Part shown: positions 1 to 5,932 of the stretch, one piece after another
Layout of the letters: each line of letters starts with the position of its first letter
Position numbering within the stretch: the stretch's first letter is position 1
Assembly: GCA_045646245.1 (NCBI GenBank)
Contig: JAZRKJ010000012.1
Location: forward strand, 1-11,359
Direction: 5' to 3'
Source of the DNA: SIG607 sp045646245
Lineage (GTDB): Bacteria > Bacillota > Clostridia > Oscillospirales > Acutalibacteraceae
DNA: 11,359 bases
Program-made: the position numbers and the translations under genes
The notes under the pieces: generated by a model
Database searches by the model: none
What the model was told of the DNA's origin: nothing
The model's input: only the letters and a program-made list of their open reading frames with translations

Positions 1-36
1 ACCGTGCGAATATTACCTTTCCACCGCCGCGTGACG

Positions 37-70
37 AAAAATCTCCCCCTGCTGCGCAGCAGGGGAAGAT
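37..70 (-). terminator. Palindromic hairpin, probable minus-strand intrinsic terminator
   Basis: Positions 46-65 form a 20-base perfect palindrome. Pairing extends to 41-70 with one mismatch (45 against 66), giving a very stable GC-rich stem. On the minus strand it is followed at once by five T residues (37-41), the layout of a Rho-independent terminator. On the plus strand no T run follows. It lies downstream of the mini-ORF at 87-182 and may end that transcript or catch read-through from the operon terminator at 195-229. A perfect palindrome of this kind could also be one copy of a dispersed intergenic repeat, which cannot be judged from one window. Confidence 0.6.
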
Positions 71-86
71 GAAAGAATCTATTCAA

Positions 87-182
87 TTAACATATTCTTT
101 TTTGTTTTTTAGTCTGTCTACTTGACAGGGGGCACATTAAAGTAACCGACAGCACCTTTAATGTTTTTTTATTATCCTTCAT
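87..182 (-). CDS. Candidate 31-residue small ORF, unknown function
   Basis: An ATG at 182-180 opens a 31-codon frame ending in TAA at 89-87. A good ribosome binding site (AAGGGTG, about 6 bases before the ATG) precedes it. The peptide is basic and lysine-rich, with two cysteines (residues 17 and 31), a central MCPLSSRQ stretch and a KKQKR near the C-terminus. I recognise no family. It sits between the operon terminator (195-229) and a second terminator-like hairpin (37-70), so it would be a separate mini-gene or depend on read-through. I found no convincing promoter. The region also contains an inverted repeat (114-118/124-128) and a plus-strand hairpin, so the frame could be a chance product of repeat or mobile-element-end sequence. 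Confidence is low. Confidence 0.3.
   Translation of the reverse strand: MKDNKKTLKVLSVTLMCPLSSRQTKKQKRIC
134..170 (+). terminator. Plus-strand terminator-like hairpin
   Basis: The arms 134-142 and 156-164 are exact 9-base reverse complements around a 13-base loop, followed by six further T residues (165-170). The stem is AT-rich and so only moderately stable. It would end plus-strand transcription entering from beyond the left edge, which implies a convergent neighbour gene there. It lies inside the minus-strand mini-ORF at 87-182, so the two readings compete. Confidence 0.45.
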
Positions 183-194
183 ATTATCACCCTT

Positions 195-229
195 AAAAAG
201 AAAACTCCCGTTTTGCTCACGGGAGTTTT
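195..229 (-). terminator. Intrinsic terminator of the DUF5685-to-ispH operon
   Basis: The arms 201-211 and 219-229 are perfect 11-base reverse complements with a 7-base loop and a GC-rich core (CTCCCG). On the minus strand the stem ends in four T residues, then C, then five more T residues (195-199). It begins 8 bases after the stop codon of the IspH-S1 gene, the expected place for the end of the seven-gene unit. Confidence 0.9.
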
Positions 230-236
230 GCCTTGA

Positions 237-2267
237 TTATTCTTCGGTAGCTTCTGCTGCTTCTTCTGCGGGAGCTTCTACAGCTTCTTCAACAGGAGCG
301 GCTTCTTCAACTGCTTCTTCGGGGAGAAGAGCGCGGATAGAAAGGCTTACGCGTTTCTTTTCTGCGTCAACAGCAATAATCTTTGCTTCTACTTCCTGAC
401 CGATAGAAAGCTCGTCTTGAGGCTTAGCAACGTGCTTATTGGCAATTTGAGAAATATGAATAAGACCGTCAATACCGGGGATGATACGAGCGAAAGCACC
501 ATAAGTAGTCATGCTGACAATAGTAGCCTTAACGGTATCGTCAACGGCAAAATTCTTTTCGAAAATTACCCACGGATTTTCTTCGGGTTTCTTGTAGCCC
601 AAGGAAATCTTCTTCTTTTCGGTGTCGATAGCTTTAACGTAAACTTCAACCTCGTCACCTACTAAAACAACTTCGCTGGGGTTCTTGATTCTCTGCCAGG
701 AAAGCTCGGAAATGTGAACCATTCCGTCAACACCGCCGATATCAACGAAAGCGCCGTAGCTGGTAAGAGACTTAACCTTACCGGTGAAGCGTTCGCCTAC
801 TGCTATGTTTTCCCAAACCTGAGCAGCAGCGGCTTTTCTTTCTTCTCTGAGTACGTTGCGGATAGAGCCAACTGCTCTTCTGCCACGACCGATTTCAATA
901 ATTTGGAAACGAACTTCCTTACCCTTTAATTCGTCGAGAGCTTCGTTTCTTGAGAGGGTTGCCTGGGATGCAGGGATGAATACGCGAATTCCGTTTGAGT
1001 AAACAGTAACGCCGCCCTTAATAATATCTTTAACAAGACCGGTAAGAATTTCACCGCTGTCTTTGGCTGCAACAATATTGTCCCAACCGGCAATAGCATC
1101 GAAGCGACGCTTGGAGAGCATTACGGTTCCTTCCTGATCATTTGTGCGCATAATTATAAGATTCATAGTATCACCAACGCTAACTTCCTTTAAGATGTCA
1201 GCATTAGGATCTGCAGAGTATTCCTCCTTAGTGATATAACCGGCAAGTCCTCTGCCGATATCAACTTGAATCTCGTTCTCGCTTACTGCAAGAACAGTAC
1301 CGGTAACCTTCTGATCTCCGGTTAATGCGCTGAGGGATGCCTCGAATGCTTCTTCATCAGTCATTTCCTCAAAGCTTTTTTGAACAGCCTCTTCTACCTG
1401 TTCAACCGATTGTAAATTTTCCGACATGGTTTTAATAACCTCCTTAATGATATGCGCCGGCGTAGACGCTCCGGCGACGACCCCGACGTTTTCCTTATCC
1501 GAATACCACTCCGCCCGAAGCTGGTCGGCGGTGGAAACGAAATAGGTGTGCCTACAGTTAGCAGAACAAACATCATAAAGTTTGGCAGTATTGGAACTGT
1601 GCTGTCCGCCGATTACTATCATACAATCGCTTTTCTTCGACAGGCAGTCTGCTTCTTGTTGGCGCATCGCAGTCGCATTACATATTGTATCAAAAATAAA
1701 AGCATTTGTACACCCTTTTTTTAAAATTTTTTGACACTTAGCCCAAATTTCTGCATTAAAGGTGGTCTGCGACACCGCAGTAATGCTTATATTTGCAAAT
1801 TCCGGATGCTCATTCAGTATTTTTTCAAGTTCTACTTCATCTGAAAAAACAAAAACAGTTGCATCTTGCGCGTTACCGCAAATGCCGACTACTTCGTGAT
1901 GAGCAGGATCTCCGGCAACTAAAATAATATGTCCTTTTTCTGCTGCTTCTTTTACTATACCGTGAATTTTGGCAACAAAGGGGCAAGTGGCGTCCACAAC
2001 CTTTGCGCCGCTGTCAAGAGCTTCTTTAAAAACTGCGGCGGGTACCCCGTGGGAACGAATAACAAGTGTATCATCCTTCCCCGCCTGTCTTGGCGAAGAA
2101 ATAACCCTTACACCTTTATTCTCAAGCTCACCCACAAGCTGTTCATTATGGATAATGGGTCCCAGAGTACATACCTTTTCCCCTTTATCCGCCAATTCAT
2201 TAACCATACTTACCGCACGGTTAACTCCGAAACAAAAGCCCGCAGTTTTAGCAACCGTTATTTTCAA
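237..2267 (-). CDS. ispH-rpsA: Bifunctional HMBPP reductase (IspH) / ribosomal protein S1
   Basis: A 676-residue fusion. The N-terminal domain (about 1-280) is 4-hydroxy-3-methylbut-2-enyl diphosphate reductase, the [4Fe-4S] enzyme that makes IPP and DMAPP in the last MEP-pathway step. Iron-sulfur cysteines are at 12 (GFCFGV), 95 (DATCP) and 196 (TICNAT). The SHG (73), HHEV (E125) and SSN (226) active-site motifs are present. The C-terminal part holds four S1 RNA-binding domains (about 318-386, 404-473, 490-558, 574-645) and an Ala/Glu-rich acidic tail, as in ribosomal protein S1. Such fusions are known in Clostridia. I place the start at TTG 2267: GGGAG lies 8 bases upstream, Cys12 then matches the usual IspH position, and TTGA overlaps the plsC stop by 4 bases. 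A TTG at 2282 would add 5 residues but has no ribosome binding site. It is the last gene before the terminator. Confidence 0.95.
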   Translation of the reverse strand: MKITVAKTAGFCFGVNRAVSMVNELADKGEKVCTLGPIIHNEQLVGELENKGVRVISSPRQAGKDDTLVIRSHGVPAAVFKEALDSGAKVVDATCPFVAKIHGIVKEAAEKGHIILVAGDPAHHEVVGICGNAQDATVFVFSDEVELEKILNEHPEFANISITAVSQTTFNAEIWAKCQKILKKGCTNAFIFDTICNATAMRQQEADCLSKKSDCMIVIGGQHSSNTAKLYDVCSANCRHTYFVSTADQLRAEWYSDKENVGVVAGASTPAHIIKEVIKTMSENLQSVEQVEEAVQKSFEEMTDEEAFEASLSALTGDQKVTGTVLAVSENEIQVDIGRGLAGYITKEEYSADPNADILKEVSVGDTMNLIIMRTNDQEGTVMLSKRRFDAIAGWDNIVAAKDSGEILTGLVKDIIKGGVTVYSNGIRVFIPASQATLSRNEALDELKGKEVRFQIIEIGRGRRAVGSIRNVLREERKAAAAQVWENIAVGERFTGKVKSLTSYGAFVDIGGVDGMVHISELSWQRIKNPSEVVLVGDEVEVYVKAIDTEKKKISLGYKKPEENPWVIFEKNFAVDDTVKATIVSMTTYGAFARIIPGIDGLIHISQIANKHVAKPQDELSIGQEVEAKIIAVDAEKKRVSLSIRALLPEEAVEEAAPVEEAVEAPAEEAAEATEE
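1425..1445 (-). promoter_or_regulatory. Internal Shine-Dalgarno and in-frame ATG at the IspH/S1 junction
   Basis: On the minus strand AAGGAGG (1445-1439) precedes an in-frame ATG (1427-1425) by 11 bases. This ATG is codon 281 of the fusion, just where IspH ends and the linker to the S1 domains begins. Initiation here would give a 396-residue protein with all four S1 domains and the acidic tail, about the size of free-standing Firmicute S1 proteins. The motif is seen directly; its use is inference. The same bases also encode Lys-Glu-Val near the IspH C-terminus, where I recall a KEV being common, so coding constraint alone could explain it. The spacing is a little long. Confidence 0.5.
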
Positions 2268-2280
2268 TGTTTCATCTCCC
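2264..2280 (-). promoter_or_regulatory. Ribosome binding site and TTGA stop/start overlap, plsC to ispH
   Basis: GGGAG (2280-2276) lies 8 bases before a TTG (2267-2265). The plsC stop TGA (2266-2264) shares bases with it, making a TTGA junction that suggests translational coupling. This decides the ispH start in favour of 2267 over the upstream TTG at 2282. Confidence 0.8.
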
Positions 2281-2866
2281 AAAGCTCGGTAATTTTTTCG
2301 GTAATGAGTTCGGATACTCTTCTTATTTCGGTTTTACCCACGTTCTCACTGCCGTATTCTTCAAACGAAACAGGATTTCCGAATCGGAAGGTTGCCTTTT
2401 GCAAAAACTTAACCTTACCCGTATCACGGTATATAGAACAAGGCAGAATAGTCGCCTTGGTGGTAAGCGCCAGCATAGCCGCGCCGGGTTTTGCTTTATG
2501 AGGAGCATCTCCCGGATAACGGGTACCTTCTGGGAAAATACCCATTACTTTACCTTCGCCGAGAATTTCCTCCGCGCGGTTTATTGCACCTTTATCCCCG
2601 GTCCTTCTGTTGACCGAAAAAGCGCCCAGCCTTGTAAACAGCCAAGCAATAAGCTTGTTTTTGAAAAGCTCATCCTTGCCCATAAAATGAATTTGTCTTG
2701 GGCAAAGAATAGCCATAAAGAAAATATCACTTATGGAGGTATGATTGCAGCACATTATTACCGCGCCTTCTTTGGGAACGTTATGTACTCCGTATCCTCT
2801 GACACGGAAAAAGAGTCTTGTAAAAACGTTTACTATGGCTCGTATTATACGGTAAAAAAGAGTCAT
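2264..2866 (-). CDS. plsC: 1-acyl-sn-glycerol-3-phosphate acyltransferase
   Basis: A 200-residue PlsC/LPLAT-family acyltransferase that adds the second acyl chain to lysophosphatidic acid to make phosphatidic acid at the inner membrane face. The catalytic HX4D motif is at 42-47 (NHTSISD) and the FPEGTR phosphate-binding motif at 111-116. A basic, hydrophobic N-terminus (about 1-23) probably contacts the membrane. The length is short but normal for Firmicute PlsC. The ATG overlaps the cmk stop by 4 bases (ATGA), and GGAGAAGG lies 4 bases upstream. The 3' end overlaps ispH by 4 bases. The cmk-plsC-ispH order recurs in Clostridia. Acyl-donor preference cannot be read from the sequence. Confidence 0.92.
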   Translation of the reverse strand: MTLFYRIIRAIVNVFTRLFFRVRGYGVHNVPKEGAVIMCCNHTSISDIFFMAILCPRQIHFMGKDELFKNKLIAWLFTRLGAFSVNRRTGDKGAINRAEEILGEGKVMGIFPEGTRYPGDAPHKAKPGAAMLALTTKATILPCSIYRDTGKVKFLQKATFRFGNPVSFEEYGSENVGKTEIRRVSELITEKITELWEMKH

Positions 2867-3540
2867 ACAGCCTTCTCCTTTATAATGTTTAAAAGCATTT
2901 CTACCGATTCCTCCACGTTTTTACCCGTTGTATCGGCAATAACTGCGTCTTGGGCGGGTTTAAGGGGGGCGATTGCGCGGTGGGAATCATTATAGTCACG
3001 TTTACGCATATCGCTTAAAACTTCTTCGTAAGTAGCGGTATCTCCCTTTTCACGAAGCTCTTTAAAACGGCGCATAGCCCTTTCTTCATCGCTGGCCGTA
3101 AGGAAAATTTTAACGTCGGCATTAGGTAAAACAACGGTTCCTATATCTCTTCCGTCCATAATGCAGTTATATTTTTTAGCAAAATCCCGTTGCATATCAA
3201 GCAAATACGCCCTCACTTCGGGTTTAGCCGAAACAGCCGAAGCCATCATAGACGCTTCGGGAGTTCTAATGGCGTCGCTTACGTCTTCATCGGAAAGAAA
3301 AACGTGTTGAACGCCGTCTATAAACTTAATATCAACCTTTACGCTTTTAAGCTCCTCAGCTATATCACAGTTAAGCGCGGTATCAAACCCTTTACGTGAA
3401 AAAGCAAGACCTATAGCACGGTAAAGAGCGCCTGTGTCAACGTAAATAAAGCCGAGTTTTTTAGCCAGCGCCTTTGCCAAAGAACTTTTTCCCGCTCCCG
3501 CAGGGCCGTCAATTGCAACAGAAACTATTTTTTCCGACAT
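2863..3540 (-). CDS. cmk: Cytidylate kinase
   Basis: A 225-residue (d)CMP kinase, which transfers phosphate from ATP to CMP or dCMP in pyrimidine nucleotide recycling and so feeds CTP to RNA, DNA and phospholipid synthesis. The Walker A loop GPAGAGKS is at 12-19, the DTGALYR nucleotide-monophosphate motif at 35-41, the DGRDIGT motif at 129-135, and a lid-like RDYNDSHR segment at 181-188. Length is normal for the family. The ATG is preceded by GAGGAG with 6 bases of spacing. It follows the flavoprotein gene by 17 bases and shares ATGA with plsC. Confidence 0.96.
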   Translation of the reverse strand: MSEKIVSVAIDGPAGAGKSSLAKALAKKLGFIYVDTGALYRAIGLAFSRKGFDTALNCDIAEELKSVKVDIKFIDGVQHVFLSDEDVSDAIRTPEASMMASAVSAKPEVRAYLLDMQRDFAKKYNCIMDGRDIGTVVLPNADVKIFLTASDEERAMRRFKELREKGDTATYEEVLSDMRKRDYNDSHRAIAPLKPAQDAVIADTTGKNVEESVEMLLNIIKEKAV

Positions 3541-3557
3541 TTTATTCTCCTCTTATT

Positions 3558-4778
3558 TCAAGCATTTCCCGCAAGATAACCTGTGGAAAAAGCGATTTGT
3601 AAATTAAAGCCGCCCGTATAGGCATCTACGTCAATTATTTCGCCCGCAAAATAAAGACCCTTTACTATTTTAGATTCCATAGTAGCCGAATTTATTTCCT
3701 TCACGTTTATTCCGCCGCTTGTTATAATAGCTTCTTCTATCGGGCGCATGGAAGATACGGTCATTTTAATGTTTTTAAGTAAATTAACAAATTCTGTTCG
3801 CTGAGCCTTGCTTATTTGATTTACCTTTGTTTCGGCAGGTATAGAAGACAGCCCCACAATAATAGGTATCATTTTTTGAGGAAGCAACGCGTCAAGAGAA
3901 TTACGGAAATTTTTATTTGAGTTTTCCAAAAAATCCCTACAAACACGTTTATCCAGCTGTTCAAAAGTTAAGGCGGGCTTCAAATCAAGTATACATTCAT
4001 ATTCCGCCGCGTCAAGTTTTCTTATATGTGCCGAAGCGCTGAGCGCCAAAGGTCCGCTTATTCCGAAATGAGTGAAAAGCATTTCTCCCTGTTCGGAAAA
4101 TATGGGTTTCTTTTTACCCTTTTCAAAAACCGAAAGATTAACGTTTTTAAGAGAAAGCCCCATCATTTTGCTGACAAAGCCTTCTTTAATGCAAATAGGA
4201 ACAAGGGACGGGCGTAAATCGGTTACGGTATGGCCCAGTTTTTTTGCCATCTTATATCCGTCGCCGGTAGAACCCGTAGCGGGGTAAGAAAGTCCGCCGG
4301 TAGCAAGAATAACCTTTTCCGCTAAAATCTCACGTTTATCGGTAAGCTTTACTCCTTTTATTTTATTATCCGACACAAGTATTTCTTCGGCAACGCCGCC
4401 TAAAAATGCAACACCGTTCTTCTTTGCCCCTTTAACCAAGGCGTCGGCAATATCCATAGCCTTATCCGAAACAGGGAAAACGCGGTTTCCTCTTTCGGTT
4501 TTAAGCGGAACACCCAAATTTTCAAAATATTCCATAGTATCGGCAGGAGAAAACGCGCTGAACGCCGAATAAAGAAATCTGCCGTTTTTGGGAATATTAG
4601 CCATTAAAGTATCTACCGTACAATTGTTGGTGACGTTGCACCTCCCCTTGCCGGTAACAAGTATTTTTCTTGCGGGGCGTTGGTTTTTTTCAATAACAGT
4701 AACGCTGTCCCCTTTTTTTGCCGCCACAGCAGCAGCAATAAGTCCTGCGGCTCCGCCGCCGATAACCACAACTCTCAA
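3558..4778 (-). CDS. BaiN/RdsA (HI0933)-family FAD-dependent oxidoreductase
   Basis: A 406-residue flavoprotein of the HI0933-like family, now usually named BaiN/RdsA-type NAD(P)/FAD-dependent oxidoreductase. The FAD-binding Rossmann motif GGGAAG is at 7-12, followed by Glu30, which would bind the adenosine ribose. The family signature GKGRCNVTN is at 43-51, and a C-terminal GLYFAGEIIDVDAYTGGFN segment closes the FAD site. Some members are linked to bile-acid ring reduction, but most are uncharacterised, and being in a housekeeping operon gives no reason to assign that role. The start is TTG at 4778, with AGGA 6 bases upstream; the nearby ATG at 4783 is out of frame and soon stops. The gene follows the membrane-protein gene by 12 bases. 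Confidence 0.9.
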   Translation of the reverse strand: MRVVVIGGGAAGLIAAAVAAKKGDSVTVIEKNQRPARKILVTGKGRCNVTNNCTVDTLMANIPKNGRFLYSAFSAFSPADTMEYFENLGVPLKTERGNRVFPVSDKAMDIADALVKGAKKNGVAFLGGVAEEILVSDNKIKGVKLTDKREILAEKVILATGGLSYPATGSTGDGYKMAKKLGHTVTDLRPSLVPICIKEGFVSKMMGLSLKNVNLSVFEKGKKKPIFSEQGEMLFTHFGISGPLALSASAHIRKLDAAEYECILDLKPALTFEQLDKRVCRDFLENSNKNFRNSLDALLPQKMIPIIVGLSSIPAETKVNQISKAQRTEFVNLLKNIKMTVSSMRPIEEAIITSGGINVKEINSATMESKIVKGLYFAGEIIDVDAYTGGFNLQIAFSTGYLAGNA

Positions 4779-4790
4779 ACCATTTCCTAC

Positions 4791-5324
4791 TTACAATTTC
4801 ATTATTTTCTTTATTTTGGGGTGAAGCCTGCACATATACGCAGTACAAAGCTTTGCAAGGCATATATCATAAAGCACAAAAGCCAAATTGCCCATAACGT
4901 AAAGAATTATGATGCCGTATTTCCCGTAGTCCCCAATACCGTCCATATCTATCATAAAGATATTGGCAAAAAGGAGATATACCGCCGTTACGGCAAGATT
5001 AAACACTAAAAATTTAAGTATATATTCAACTGTTCTGAACTTGATTTTTTCAAAAACTGCCTTAATTATGGGGTAATATCCGAAAAAGCAAACGTACATA
5101 AGCTTGGCTTCGGGTTCTGCAAAAATCATAACCAACAAAGCGGTAACAATATAAGTACCCGTAGCGTAACGCTTTCCCGCTTCCACAAGAGGAATCATTA
5201 TAATCGCCCCCGCCACGGCAGGTACGGCATAAGTTAAAAACGGAAAATACGACGCCGCCATAACGGCAGTCATAAGCGCCGCGGAGATACCGCATAAGGC
5301 AACGTAAGAAGTAGACTTTTTCAT
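4791..5324 (-). CDS. Small multi-pass membrane protein, possibly ECF S-component-like
   Basis: A 177-residue, strongly hydrophobic protein with about five or six predicted membrane segments (roughly 7-29, 31-49, 56-72, 75-90, 100-122 and 138-163) and a basic C-terminal end (HPKIKKIMKL). A short charged turn (AEPEAK) follows the third segment. Size, an N-terminus with two lysines and an Ala-rich first helix resemble substrate-binding S components of ECF vitamin transporters, but no diagnostic motif is visible, so function is unknown. I start it at ATG 5324, 2 bases after the J-domain stop. No clear ribosome binding site is next to it, so coupling is likely. The frame stays open upstream with other possible starts, including ATG 5360, but that part overlaps the J-protein cysteine tail. 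Confidence 0.75.
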   Translation of the reverse strand: MKKSTSYVALCGISAALMTAVMAASYFPFLTYAVPAVAGAIIMIPLVEAGKRYATGTYIVTALLVMIFAEPEAKLMYVCFFGYYPIIKAVFEKIKFRTVEYILKFLVFNLAVTAVYLLFANIFMIDMDGIGDYGKYGIIILYVMGNLAFVLYDICLAKLCTAYMCRLHPKIKKIMKL

Positions 5325-5326
5325 AA

Positions 5327-5932
5327 TCAACAACAACGAATAAGGTCGCCACCCATACATTCGCAACAGCAATCGGCGCAAATAAGCCCTTGGCAACAGT
5401 CACAAGCGTTGCAGCCGCCCATATTACTGCTTGTTCTGTAGGGATTACCGTGATTCCCGCGGGACTGACGCTGAATATTATGAAAAGCCTGAGCATATTC
5501 AGGGTTATTGGGGTCAAGCCTTACTGCGTTTGCAAAGCTGGAATAGGCGTTATCAAAATAGCCCCTTCTGTACTGAACCATTCCGCTTAAGAAATACCAT
5601 TCCGCATTCCTTTTATTTATGGGCACACCGTCAAGAACGATTTGCGCTTTATCAATTTGTCCGCGATTTATCATATCGCGCACGTCTTTAAAATCCGAAG
5701 GCTCAGTATATCCGCCGGAAGTGTTTTTCCCGCCCGAAGAAGAACGGCGTTCATTCATAATTGCATCGTAGGCTTCGTTTATTTCCTTCATTTTTTCGGC
5801 GGCAAGAGATGCAAGAGGATTGTCGGCATAATGGTCGGGGTGATATTTTCTTGCCAGTTCTCTGTAGGCTTTCTTTATATCTTCATCGCTTGCGTTTCTG
5901 TCAACGCCTAAAATAGAATACGGATCGTTCAT
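5327..5932 (-). CDS. J-domain/TPR protein with cysteine-rich C-terminus
   Basis: A 201-residue J-domain co-chaperone-like protein. The J domain is residues 1-65 with the essential HPD at 31-33, so it should stimulate an Hsp70 (DnaK). It lacks the glycine/phenylalanine region, zinc finger and substrate domains of true DnaJ. Residues about 82-150 look like two TPR helical repeats (AEWYFLSGMVQYRRG, then FANAVRLDPNNPEYAQAF), usual for protein binding. The last 28 residues contain 11 cysteines (174, 177, 179, 180, 185, 188-190, 192, 200, 201), which suggests metal binding or lipidation. The ATG shares ATGA with the DUF5685 stop, and GGAG lies 8 bases upstream. Tight pairing with DUF5685 suggests joint action. 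The client is unknown. Confidence 0.85.
   Translation of the reverse strand: MNDPYSILGVDRNASDEDIKKAYRELARKYHPDHYADNPLASLAAEKMKEINEAYDAIMNERRSSSGGKNTSGGYTEPSDFKDVRDMINRGQIDKAQIVLDGVPINKRNAEWYFLSGMVQYRRGYFDNAYSSFANAVRLDPNNPEYAQAFHNIQRQSRGNHGNPYRTSSNMGGCNACDCCQGLICADCCCECMGGDLIRCC

Noticed and set aside
2..34. Open plus-strand frame from the left edge ending in TGA at 32-34 as the tail of a convergent gene
   Set aside because: Only ten codons are visible and no protein signature can be recognised; too short to support, though the plus-strand hairpin at 134-170 would fit such a gene.
183..188. GATAAT as a -10 box for the mini-ORF
   Set aside because: It lies between the ribosome binding site and the ATG, so transcription would begin inside the coding frame, and no -35 box is present.
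1929..2501. Plus-strand open frame of 190 codons opposite ispH and plsC
   Set aside because: Antisense to the IspH catalytic domain and the plsC 3' end; no family resemblance.
2267..2995. Long plus-strand open frame of 242 codons opposite plsC and cmk
   Set aside because: It is fully antisense to two genes with clear catalytic motifs, has no recognisable domain, and its composition is that expected of a mirror frame.
5325..5396. N-terminal extension of the membrane protein (starts at 5396 or 5360)
   Set aside because: The extra residues are arginine-rich and overlap the cysteine tail of the J-protein gene. The ATG at 5324, just after that gene's stop, gives a typical membrane-protein N-terminus.
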